A stretch of DNA of 64,000 bases from Ephemerocybe angulata. Its lineage: Eukaryota > Basidiomycota > Agaricomycetes > Agaricales > Psathyrellaceae. The notes below the pieces were generated by a model. The model saw nothing but the letters and a program-made list of their open reading frames with translations. It was not told the DNA's origin and ran no database searches. Below, one piece after another: positions 23,901 through 33,843 of the stretch (positions are counted from its first letter, which is position 1; each line of letters begins with the position of its first letter). The DNA is taken from contig JAACJK010000167.1 of the NCBI GenBank assembly GCA_013368325.1, positions 62,001 to 126,000 of the forward strand, in the 5' to 3' direction. The translations under genes were made by a program, and so were the position numbers.

Positions 23901-26088
23901 ATGCCCTCAACCGTCTTCCCTGCAAGTGCCAACCCTTTGACAAAAACCGCCTCCCTTGCCTCCCGAATGAGGGTTTGACGAGCCTCATCGTCTTTCCGGG
24001 TAAGCTCCTCTCGAGTGCGAATGTCCTCATCTGTGCCTAAGTTGTGAAGATCCTTCACCTTTACTAAGCAACGAGGACAGGGGCAGTCACCCAGGGATCG
24101 TATGGTTGCAATGAGCACTCTAAGTGGACCAGTTAGCATTAGCACCTTCAAAATGAGGTAATAGAATTGACATACTTTTCAGGGTAGTCAGCTGAGTAGG
24201 TGAAGATTCGGATATAAAATCGACGCTCTACCCCATCGCTGCACATGAGCACGATCCCGTTGACAATGGCGTCAAGCAGCTCTTCGGTGAGAATAATGTT
24301 CCACTGTTCGTGAAACGCTTCCTTCCCACAGTGGCTCATGAAGTACTTCTTCTCTGGAAGCCGCCCTTTTGCCCTCTTCGTAATATAGTCCTTGAATGAC
24401 GCCGATGGCTTTGGGTTACATTAGACTTTGAACAAGATCCTGTGATAATGATAATGAGGGTTTACCTTATCAAAGTATGCCACCTGATGAACCAGGTTCT
24501 CCGATGGCTTCGATCGACGGTACTTAGATTCATTGCCAAAGCACATGTACAATGCCCACAGTTTCTCGGGAGCGAAATTGGACAAGTGGGTTTCGTCAGA
24601 CCAGAACATGAGCCCAAGGACCACGCGAGGACGGCGACAATCAGGAACGGGTGGAGAATCCATAAGTTCACGGTGTGCCCGGAGAAACGCATCCGAGTTG
24701 TATAGTTCTGAGTGGACGCGAATGGGAGGCGTAGAGCTAGGGTCTGTCCCAGGAGGTTGCCATAAGAGTTCATAGGGATCAAAGTGAAATTGGTTCATAT
24801 CCGGGCTATTTGCGATCTTCTCCCGTACGATAGAGAGAATATCACGATGATAGAGGGTGCCGACACAGTGTTGATCGACCCACTTCTTGATAGGAATAGA
24901 GATTGATATTGGGGTCTCGTGCCATCCATCGTCGTCAATCCATTTTCCCTCGTCCTGCGCGCAGTCTTGCTTGTTTCGGCTAAGATCATCTAGAGCCTTG
25001 GGCCAATCCGTGAGGGTGACGTCGGTCGCAAAGCCAGGCCTCTGCATGAGTTCAACGAGGTTCTGGAGGCTGGTTATAGACGTTTGACCGCCATTTTTGA
25101 CGAACCACTCCCCTAGTTCAAAACTGGAGAGGTTGGGGAAGGGTCCGAAGGGATGGTTGGCGAAAGGCGAAGAGTGCAGGTCAAGGCATAGTTCTGGGGG
25201 CTCCTCGTGATTGGTGGAGTCGTACAGGTCATCCAGAGTAAGATGCTCTTCGGGGTCGCGGGTAGGTAGGCGAAATCCATAGTACGACCGAAGAAGCCCG
25301 AATGAATTCGCGGGACCCGGCCAATCCTTTGGGACAGGGGGCGCAGCAACGGCCATCGCTTCAAGATGCACTTTCCTGCGCTCCTTTTGACGCTGTAGTG
25401 GTGTCTCTTTTCACACAAATCAGCATATGCTACTTTATCTCGGTGGGGTGTCCAGAAGAAGTGACACTTACTGAAGGGAAGCAAAGACTCAGGGAGTCGA
25501 TCCGATAAGGGAAGTAAGGAATGTGATACAGGTGGCTGAGATACGAGTGCTTCTGGTTCAGGAACACAAGGTGGTTGATAGTCAACGTCCATCCCATCCG
25601 CATCTACGACAACGGAGGGGTGGGTAGTCGGTGCGTTGAATCCACTGGCACTCGACGGCGGTGGTGATGTGCTCAACCTTGACTGGGGCTGACTGCTGCT
25701 GGCGCCCGGAGTGCCTTCATTTGTTGGAAGTGGGGGCGGAGGGAAGTGGGGGATGACAGCACAGGTTGAAGGTCGTGGTGGTTGATGATGAGGGTGGTAG
25801 GGCTTCTGATGTTTGGTGAATGTAAGCGCAGGTTGCAGATAGTATAAGGGTACTGAACATATTTCTTACCTTTCGTTTCCGGATCGGGATCAGTTCTTCG
25901 GTATCCAGAGGTATTGCAATGGGGATGGAATCGTCGAGCGATACCTTCCGCCTCTTAGCTACCCAGTGCTCCCTGTATTCACGAAGGGCACGGTTTGTTT
26001 CGTCGACAGTTTGTTGACAGTTTTTGAGGTGCGATGCGTAGGCTCGGGGTTTAAACCACATGCGACAGCCATCGCATTCACGCTCCAT
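20972..26088 (-). mobile_element. Plavaka-family DNA transposase gene, near-intact
   Basis: A minus-strand gene of about 12 exons: 26088-25870, 25805-25472, 25406-24466, 24408-24176, 24119-23870, 23808-23633, 23574-23472, 23407-about 22834, 22746-22553, 22499-22218, 22173-21539 and 21479-20972, around 1480 residues. The N-terminus has a zinc-binding motif (CDGCRMWF...H...C). The body carries Plavaka/KDZ hallmarks in order: WPGPANSFGLLRSYYGFRLP, FHFDPYELLWQPPG, VVLGLMFWSDETHLSNF, GNESKYRRSKPSENLVHQVA, RRFYIRIFTYSADYPEK, GDCPCPRCLVKVKDLHNLGT, LPVDLMHEFEIGVGKALFIH, LAKLRMHTDPTLDLLEQT, FHFLGDYVKQIRRFGTTDSY and FADRDMFMRYHVGMGVGH. The tail is Ser/Thr- then Asp/Glu-rich. Every exon join keeps frame except exon 8 to 9, which needs a weak GTCAGC donor. 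Plavaka elements are DNA transposons common in Agaricomycetes. Terminal repeats were not identified. Confidence 0.92.
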
Positions 26089-26916
26089 GTGTTTGCAACT
26101 TCTGGAAGGGAACAAGACTTGTGAGACGTCGGATATGGGAGATATGGGATGTGGGGAAGTGGGAGGGGACTCCGGGAGATGTTTGAATGGTCTGGCAGGC
26201 CGCAGAGGACATAGAAATAGTACTAATCCAGCATTCCCAACCAAAGGCCTGAAGGTGAAGCGAGTGTGAGGGTCCTTGGGCAGTGATTCGTTGTTGCGGG
26301 CAGTGATTCCAAGTCCAGTCGTTACGGTTGCGTTTGGACCATCGTTTCAAGAATGAAACGCTACTGCCGGAGACTCTGGGCGTATCCTTGACCAATGTCG
26401 GGCTGAGCTTGAAGTTCTTTAGAGAAAGTGTGAATATAAAAGAAAGATTCGTGTTAACGTAAAGAGAGGTCGTACTACTACTTAGTAGGCCGCTGAGCCT
26501 CTCCTACTAGTAGTAGTCGTGGGTGAAGGTGAAAGGCGAAAGCGAACATGAGTGATAGATGGGGTCCATCAACCCGGCAGCTATTTTGGTTGCCGGCCCT
26601 GCTGCAACAGTTTGAGGCAATGATTCCGAGTCCGAGATTCCAATTCGACTTAGATACGAAACGGTTACTAGTAGTACTAGAGGAACAGCCCAGCTCCTGA
26701 GGAACATGTCCGAGTTTGAGGGCATCTAAGCTGTATCTCGAGGCTATACACATACCTACTTCCAGCACTCATAAATACGAGATCACGTCGCCGACAACCA
26801 TACCACCATCATCGCACTCTTTGCAAACTCAGCCCACCGTTACTGCCCTCTCTACAGAGCTACCAGCTACCCAGTTCATCCAACTGACTCTTTTCTTACC
26901 CAACCATAATATCAAG
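26089..26916. other. Divergent region between transposase and coiled-coil gene
   Basis: Upstream flank of the Plavaka gene (-) and of the gene at 26917 (+). It holds the palindromic repeat listed at 26471-26519 and a related CTAGTAGTACTAG at about 26669. One end of the transposon may lie here. A TATAAAAG sequence occurs near 26436. Confidence 0.4.
26471..26519. repeat. Imperfect palindrome, possible transposon-end structure
   Basis: Left arm TACTACTACTTAGTAGG and right arm CCTACTAGTAGTAGT are near-perfect reverse complements, separated by about 13 bp (CCGCTGAGCCTCT). A related ACTAGTAGTACTAG lies at about 26668. The position, about 400 bp upstream of the transposase start, is where subterminal repeats of a DNA transposon could lie, but I found no matching copy at the other end. 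Confidence 0.5.
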
Positions 26917-27698
26917 ATGCCAAAGACGACAAAGACAACTTCGAAGACACTTGCCGATGAGAACCTGAACCCGTTCCAAGGACCCTCCAACAACAGGCGG
27001 GTGACTCCCAAGACGATAACGAGCAACTCGAAAGGAACAGGACAAAGGCGCCTTGGCCAGAGTGGCACAGTTTGGAATGCTCGAGCTGCGCCTCGAGTTC
27101 CCAATGCAGCAGAAGCCAGCAAGAGGGGTGGGTGTCATGATACGACTATTCAATTAATGTATCGTGCTCATACTCTTTTATAGAGGCTGCAGCCAACGCC
27201 AGAAACCAAAGGCGGGTTAACAGACAGGCTGTTCGCGAGGCTACAGAGATAGCTTCAGACTCAGCCGATCCGAATATGGGGACAGGATGGGGCCATGGTA
27301 ATGGAGAGGAGCAGGAGCAGCTCGAGGAGTTGGAGGTGCTGGAGGAGGCCCGCATAGCTGATGAATTGGCTGAATCTCCAGATGCTGCGGCATATTGGGA
27401 GTCGCTGTCCACAAAGACAGCCAAGCCTGACGAGTATGTTCGAGAGATACAGAAGCTGGAGCGGAAGGTCGTCAAGCTGAAAGGGAGAGTCCACGAGTTG
27501 ACCGAGGCAGGGACGATGTGGTTTGCTGAGAAAGCAGCCCTATTGGACCGTTTGGCTGATGCGGAGAGCCGATTCGAGCGAGAGTTTGACGAGAAAATGG
27601 AGTGTATGAGGGACCTAGAAGACGTTCGTAACGAGCTTCGAGTTTGGCGGAGCGATCCCGAGGAGATTGCTGGCTATAGCCAGGCTCGTCAGAATTAG
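26917..27698 (+). CDS. Basic/acidic coiled-coil protein, unknown
   Basis: Two exons, 26917-27127 and 27184-27698, with a 56-bp intron, give 241 residues. The N-terminal 70 residues are basic and Thr/Asn-rich (TTKTTSKTLADENLNPFQ, KTITSNSKGTGQRR). The rest is helical and charged: EEQEQLEELEVLEEARIADE, then a coiled coil around residues 170-225 (EIQKLERKVVKLKGRVHEL and RLADAESRFEREFDEKME). No known domain recognised. It faces the methyltransferase gene tail to tail, with only 160 bp between stop codons. A GATAG-type pentanucleotide repeat starts four bases after the stop codon. Confidence 0.7.
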
Positions 27699-27701
27699 GT
27701 C

Positions 27702-27725
27702 GATAGGATAGGATAGGATAGGATA
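27702..27725 (+). repeat. GATAG pentanucleotide repeat
   Basis: About five tandem GATAG units directly after a stop codon. A shorter run of the same unit is at 6465-6480, also just after a gene end. Confidence 0.85.
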
Positions 27726-27858
27726 TCTACAATGGGGTATGAGAGAGAAAGAGAGATACAAATGGTACAATCTACTCATTTCTGTTTCGGAACAAGCGAA
27801 AAGAATTGGGTTCGAGTGAGGACATTAATGTACGAGTCTACGACGTTCATGCATGAAA

Positions 27859-29539
27859 TTACTCAATAGGAGGAAGGGAATCGAGGACGACACCAGGGCG
27901 CCTGGTGGCATAGACGCATTGCAAGCGGGCGTACTGTGGAATATTTGATTGGTTGAGTTCTCGGACGGTGTGGTGGACAAGGTATTCGTATCGCTGCTCG
28001 GAGACGCCGTTTCCCATGATAAGGGGCTTGGATGAACGCAGGAAAGCCTAGAGATGTCGTCAACCACGAGAAAGTTCTAGTTAAGAGAGCATACCATGAT
28101 ATCGTCTTTCATCCTTGTATATATGTCTTCCTGGTACCGCCTGCAGTTCCCCGGGATGACGGGCAGCCAGACGTCTTTATAGACAACGTTTTCGAATGCT
28201 TCGTGCTCTTGTATCCAGCCCTGCATATTTGTTGCGGCCGTGGTATCTCCTCCTGACGCGATGACGGCTTCGCGGAGGTGTGCGAGAAAGGTGGCCCACC
28301 AAGGGTGCGTGCCGAGGGGATCAGTAGTGTTCGCAGGAATAACTTTCTGGTCCCTGCCGTAGGTTTGGAAATCATACTCTTGGACTTCGATGAGGCCGTT
28401 CGGCCGGAGAACACGAGCGACATGCTCCACAAGTCGATGATAGTCACGAATCTAGACGGCGGCAGTCAGGACTCAGAAGATGAGAAAGAAACTTTGCTTA
28501 CCCCGAAAGAGATGAGCCGGCTGTGGACGACGTCAAACTGGTCGTAAAAATGTTGGATGCCTTTGTTCAGGTCATCTATCTCCATCCTATAAAGGAACTT
28601 CGGGTGAGGAAGTGTACCACATAATAAACATGGTAGAAATTTTGTTGAAAAACATACCTCAGGTTAGGCGGGAAATCCTCCTCCGCTCTAAATAGCACGA
28701 AAGATACGTCAATATCGTCCAATTCATAGGCACTAATTCAGAGAGACTTACTCGCTTATTGGGACGAGGTCCACTGCGATAGCCTCACAGTATGGAAAGT
28801 CGCGACAGACGTCTTTTATCCTGTTAGTCAGGTTGAGTGAAGTTCAGTGGCAGGCAACGCTTGGAGAGACAAACCAGCCTCCACCGCCACTCCCAAGCTC
28901 GAGCACCTTTTTCGTCAGCTCATAGTGGCCTTGTCGAAGAGCAACTCCCATCGGAGGTGGATACTTCGCACCAAAGATGTCTATGAGCATGTTGTGCTGC
29001 TTCTCTGAGAAAAAAAATCAATGTCAAGTCGAAGTCTGATAACTAACACTAACGAGGAAATGGCAGTGCGTACCGAGCCTGTCCATCTCCTCCTCGTCCG
29101 CAGGTAGCCTGTACACGTCGCTGAAAGTGTTTAGATCTCGCCCAAACTCCGTGCGAACTAGGGTGGCCCGCATTGAAGGTGTTAGCGATTGGTTAGACGG
29201 TGACGGTGTCCTGAACTGTTCGGACGAGTGATACGAGTAGGAGCTCATTGTGCTCGGCCCTGGTACGGGGCTGAACACCCGGTTCTTTTTCTCTTGAAAA
29301 GAGGAGGCGACATCTGATATGCTCATGTCGTCCCCGCCGGAGACCATACTCGCGGAGTCCTGGCTAGGTGTCTTGTCACTGCAAACGGATGAGCCCATCT
29401 CGTAGTCGTCCTCTTCTTCCTCCTCTTGCTGAGTCCCTTCTTCCATACTTTCGGGAGACGACCCGTCATCGCTAATAAAATCATAAGGGTCGTAGTAAGC
29501 GGACTCGGCCATGGTGTGGTAGAGGAGCGGCCTCGACAT
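27859..29539 (-). CDS. SAM-dependent methyltransferase, LaeA/TAM-like
   Basis: Seven exons join in frame: 29539-29074, 29004-28875, 28820-28752, 28687-28658 (a 30-nt micro-exon), 28586-28502, 28451-28095 and 28047-27859, giving 441 residues. The first 150 residues are acidic and Ser-rich (EEGTQQEEEEEDDYE). The methyltransferase fold follows: a helix with EKQHNMLIDIFGAKYPPP, SAM motif I KVLELGSGGGGW at about residues 188-199, a post-I segment EAIAVDLVPI, the FDVVHSRLISFG strand (motif IV-like), LRPNGLIEVQEYDFQ (post-motif) and a C-terminal helical part ending VVLDSLPPIE. This order is that of the class I methyltransferases grouped with the secondary-metabolism regulator LaeA. The target is unknown. 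No secondary-metabolite genes are near. Confidence 0.85.
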
Positions 29540-30622
29540 TCTCGGGACACGGGCATGTTGTGTGTTGTGATTACATAATTGTTTGGCAGGCCGGCAGGCC
29601 TGAACATCGTCTCGCTTCCTTGGAACAGAACAACTTTGGAAGTCTCAAAAGGGGCGTTAATAGATGGAAATATGGTACCTTAACATATTGGGCCAGTTAT
29701 ATTTGCTTAGGGAAGTCGAGGCAAGGCAGAAATGGATGATCTGTCCACATCAAGTCTGGAGGCAGCACGTGAGCTAGCTTCCAAAAATGGACAGGAGCCT
29801 GAGAATAGGCGCCCTTGAGGCGCCCACTGCGGCGGCCATGCTGGTAGTAGTACTCAGGTATTTGGATCTATATTCAAAAATGTGTATTGGTGTCGGTGGT
29901 ATAGGCGGGAGTCACTACGAATATATGCAGGTGTAGACTTAAGAAACCCGGGACAGGACAGGAGAAGGGGGTCAAGATGTAATATAGGTCTAAGTAGTAA
30001 GCCAGCCTAGGTGGGAAGGAGGAGGGAGAGTATCTCTATTAGTCGAGCATAAACATAACATAGATGGATGAAGCGATGGCGATGGTGAAAGAGTGACACT
30101 GGGAGAGGGAAATGTATGTGGAACAATGAGCTTGAAGCATAAGCGAGGGTGGATGATGTGAGAAGGGCAGAAGAGTGAGTGAGGGTAAGAAAGGAAATCT
30201 ATTAGAAAGTGAGCGAATGTACTGTAAGAAAGCGAGGGTGTCAATGTGCGAAAGCGAGTGCGAAAGCAAAAAAGCGAGCAAATGCGAATGGAAGAAGAGA
30301 GCGAAAGCGACGGGGACGACAGCGACAGACAACGAGTGAAGATAAGAAAGCGAACGAGAATGATACAGTGGCGGGGCGAGCAGAGGCGAGAGCGATGGAA
30401 CAGATGCGGGATTACGCCAACCTCCGATTCTTTTGCACCTTGGGCCTCCTGGTGACCCTTCCACCACGTGGGGAGGCAAGTGATGCTCCTTCAAATACAA
30501 GGAGGAAAGGATCGGAGGGCGGGAAAACATAGATCATCCTAATTCCGAGGCTGACACATTGACCACATGTCCTATGATAGAGGTGATTAGTATATCAGTT
30601 CCTACCCCAACAGGAAGTTCAC
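29540..30622. other. Intergenic region with purine-rich tract
   Basis: Upstream of the methyltransferase and downstream of the 30623 gene (both on the minus strand). From about 30050 to 30400 the plus strand is strongly purine-rich with many GAAAGCGAG/GCGAGTGCG-like units. A possible extra last exon of the neighbouring gene could lie at about 30420-30570 (see that gene). Confidence 0.4.
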
Positions 30623-31886
30623 TTACGAATTATACTGGAGTGGATGGGTAGATTGATGGGACAAAGACTCCTGTAACCAGCAAACTTGGGGAGCCGTAAA
30701 CCTAGCTCGGAGATCTTCAAGGATGGCTTGGCTCAGGACGAACGGCCCGAATGGCTGCATCCCTTCCGCATTCTTCTCGTGAGCTCGGTAGTCGTTGAGG
30801 CGTGGGCGTTTGGCTTTGGTGCGACGTTGATGCTCCGCTTCCGTGTCAGTGCTCGGTCGGGGACGGGGACGTGGACCAAGGGGACGGAAGTTGAGGCGCT
30901 CCTTCTCTCGCGGGTACCGGCTGCTGCTAGTTTCACTGGCAAGTGGGTGGTATCCAGCACCGGGATAACCAGAAAAGACGCTGCCTGGACCCGAGTTGAG
31001 GATGGGGCTGGGAGGGCCTGTAGCGACGTCGTCCTTGGGTGTGGTGAGATCGATACCACGAGCCTCTTCAGCAGATGCTGGTATCACTTGAATTGGCCCA
31101 GGCCTTCCTCTGAGAAATCGTATGTTGCCGAGTAGGTCGGTGCCCGTTCTCGTCAGGGCGGATTTGACATTCCTCACAAACTAATATGTCGTTCAGCAGT
31201 CTTCAATTAAAAATAACATAATAGAAAAACGCACCTCTTTTATCACATACTTCTGGACCAATGGCTGGTCGCAGTTGGCAGGCGATGCTCCGTCGGTGCT
31301 GAGACTTAAACTTTCCAGGCACGAAGATATGGAATTGGAATAGTCTTGATCTTGGTCTCGGCCGTCTGAAGGAATGGCGGTGGTGATGTGGGGTATTGAC
31401 TCTTGAGAGGACGTAGGAGATATCAGCTAGAATCCCTTGAGGGTTAGCATCTCGTGTACTCTTAGCTGGTAGGAGGCTTACAATATTGCGTGACGCTCGC
31501 TCGTCTTCAGCTTGGAGACGGCCCTGAAGGATGACCGCAGGGTCGATGAAAATGCTCAACCGGCGATTGGACTGTTCAAAGTTCCATCGCCAGTCGACAG
31601 GGGGTACTGAACTGTATGAAGGGGGTGGGATATCCATCGCCATCGGCATGTTGATGACAAAGAAATCCTGAGGGAGAGGTCCTGCATCCATCTCCTCCTC
31701 GAGGTAAGCCTGGGCATGTTCAATGCCTCCTACAACAGTGGCGTAGGCGTGGGCGTTTAGATCCTGAACGCGCTGGCGAAGTTCGCTTGCGAGGAGAGGC
31801 TCGAAAAAAGGTTGATTTCCGAAAAAAGGTCGAGTCGGCGCGGTTGGGGTTGTGATTGGGGAAGGTGCTGTATCATACGACCCCAT
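30623..31886 (-). CDS. Unknown Pro/Arg-rich protein
   Basis: Three exons, 31886-31482, 31426-31235 and 31180-30623, with introns of 55 and 54 bp, give 384 residues from the ATG at 31886; the frame is also open to an ATG at 31952 (Ser/Arg-rich extension, 406 residues). The first intron is needed: reading through it gives a frame with basic, His-rich nonsense, whereas splicing gives ESIPHITTAIPSDG and SSCLESLSLSTDGASPANC. Visible segments are FFEPLLASELRQRVQDLNAH, AYATVVGGIEHAQAYLEEEM, FIDPAVILQGRLQAEDERAS, QPLVQKYVIKEFVRNVKSA and a proline/arginine-rich tail (RPLGPRPRPRPSTDTEAEHQ). No domain recognised. The last exon ends at a stop that overlaps a good donor (TTCGTAAGTG), so a longer isoform is possible. 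Confidence 0.6.
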
Positions 31887-32789
31887 GGTGCCAAGAAGAG
31901 CGAGGAAGGAGCGAGAAGAGCGAGAAGAGCGAGAAGGACTCTGAAGGAGCAAGCCAAGAAGAGAGAGAGAGAGGACTAGAGAAGGAAGAGACCGAGACGA
32001 CCCGGGAGAGAAGGAGAAGACCGAAGGGAGATGAAGAAAATGGCTGCTTGCTGGGTGGAGGGGGAGCGGAGACGTGATGGCTCAGACTGACAGCTGCCCA
32101 GCTGCTTTTAAGTGGATGGTCCAAGCAGTCGCCTAAGCGCTCATGTTCCGGCATGCTTTTGGAGCCTTCCACGCTTCTCAACCCTGAATCCATTCAACGC
32201 GAGAGGAACTTCAAATCAGCAGCCTTCCATGACAGAACTATTAGTGATTTGACCCGGAAAATAGCTTGGAATGTAGCCCACATTACGATAAACAATTCAG
32301 TACAACATTCAACTACTGTCACGGTGGCCAGTGGCGTTCTAGCTACCAACTTTCGATGGAGCCAGTGCCGTGCAGCGGGTACCTTGCGGATTCTCTCTGT
32401 CGGAAGGGCCGGCGTACAACTGAAAGGGGGAATGGGGATAGAACTCGGGCTCGGGAGAGGGGGCAGGAAGAAGCAAAGTGATAAATGGCTGAAAGGGTAC
32501 CTGTTGGTCGAGTAGAGGTGAGAGCGGGTCGGCAGATCTGGACGCAAATGGCAACCGTGGGCACGACTCCGAGTCGTGACCATGGTGGGAATGGAAAGTG
32601 CCAGCACCTGTAAATAAAGCGAATTGGGAGCCACATCATAAACAACAGCTTGCCTTTCTTGCCCTTCTCCCCTTCGTTCATCATCTCCTCCCCTTCGTTC
32701 ATCAACTTCAAAGTCTATTCGCCTTCCCTCCCTCCAAAACCACGACATTCTTGCCTCAGGCCTCCACCCACCCCGCATTTCCAAACACC
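31887..32789. other. Divergent promoter region
   Basis: Between the 30623-31886 gene (-) and the 32790 gene (+). GA-rich at 31890-32040 (CT-rich 5' leader of the minus-strand gene). No coding frame trusted. Confidence 0.4.
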
Positions 32790-33212
32790 ATGGCATCGCC
32801 TTCGGTATCGACTGGGCCCCCATCGCCTTCCGTATTGACTGGGCCCCCATCCCCATCTCACAGAGCTGGCAGGGCTGGCCCTGAGCTTCACCACTCGTCT
32901 CTTGGCTGGTGCACAGGGATCCGCCCAGAAGCCGCGATAGGCACTGCACTCTCTAGGCTCGAGTCCGCCTCCTCTAAACTTGCGCAGGCGGAAAATATGC
33001 TGCACATCGCGGCAGCAGATTACAATGCTGTCGTACGGAACCTGACAGAGTTGGCGGCATATCTGGTTCTCACCAAGCAATATGAGATCGTTGACAAGAT
33101 GACGAATGCGATCCACACAGTGGTGGCGACAGGCGAAGGCGAAGGTGGAAGTAGTAGTAAGGAGTTTCCCGCTCACGACAATCCCTATACTCACCCACCT
33201 TTCTTTATGTAG
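32790..33212 (+). CDS. Small helical protein, unknown
   Basis: A single-exon frame of 140 residues starting at an ATG in good context (ACACCATGG). The N-terminus holds a duplicated PSVSTGPPSPSVLTGPP unit encoded by a short tandem DNA repeat. The middle is a likely helical bundle: TALSRLESASSKLAQAENML, HIAAADYNAVVRNLTELAAY, then EIVDKMTNAIHTVVATG. The tail is Gly/Ser-rich and ends THPPFFM. No known domain. The helical content and normal start support a real gene, but no intron or homologue confirms it. Confidence 0.5.
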   Translation: MASPSVSTGPPSPSVLTGPPSPSHRAGRAGPELHHSSLGWCTGIRPEAAIGTALSRLESASSKLAQAENMLHIAAADYNAVVRNLTELAAYLVLTKQYEIVDKMTNAIHTVVATGEGEGGSSSKEFPAHDNPYTHPPFFM

Positions 33213-33843
33213 GTACTATCGCCAGTCCCTGAGGCGACTAGTGCAACGTTGCGCGCCCGACTCTCATTTGTCATTTTGCACCACCATACCCCCTTGCATA
33301 CCCGTACACCCAGCTCTCGTCTTTCTCATTCGGTCGTCGTTCGTTCAAATTTCTCCTATAATGTGTAGCCCAGAAACTAGTGCCTGTCATCTCCACATAT
33401 TATTACCTGTAACCTACGTACCCGCCCTCCCTGCTTTTCCACTGCTGAGCTGACATACCTAGGCCCTCAACTTATATATTGTGTATCTCTCCTCCCTCGA
33501 TCTCGCCCACTCACTGATATTGTGTATTGCTCCTTGATCTCGCCTCACTGTTGTTGTACCAATGTTTACCAGTTTCCCTTGTCTCCCAAAACTTGATCCC
33601 ATCCATCGGTCGCTCGCTTCCTCTATCTCCGTACTCTCCTTTGAAGAAGGGAGAGAGGACCGAGCCTTTTAATAAGATGTATACACGATGATAGGGTAAT
33701 AGATGTGTTTAAACTCGGCTCGTATGTAATTAGAAGAAGAAGGTGAATGATAGTACAAGATGTGCCAAGGCGGTAAGATATCAAAACCCAGAATCAACGA
33801 GCCCAGAATCGAATCGAGGAAGAAGAAAGGAGAGCAAGCACTG
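33213..33843. other. Convergent intergenic region
   Basis: Pyrimidine-rich 3' flank of the small helical protein gene followed by the 3' flank of the DUF6698-like gene. No coding frame seen. Confidence 0.45.

Noticed and set aside
30209..30532. Arg/Lys/Glu-rich plus-strand frame
   Set aside because: Arises from purine-rich GAAAGCGAG-type repeats; composition bias explains the missing stops.
32598..32789. In-frame 5' extension of the 32790 gene
   Set aside because: Frame is open to 32598, but the sequence is pyrimidine-rich leader and the ATG at 32790 has the best context.
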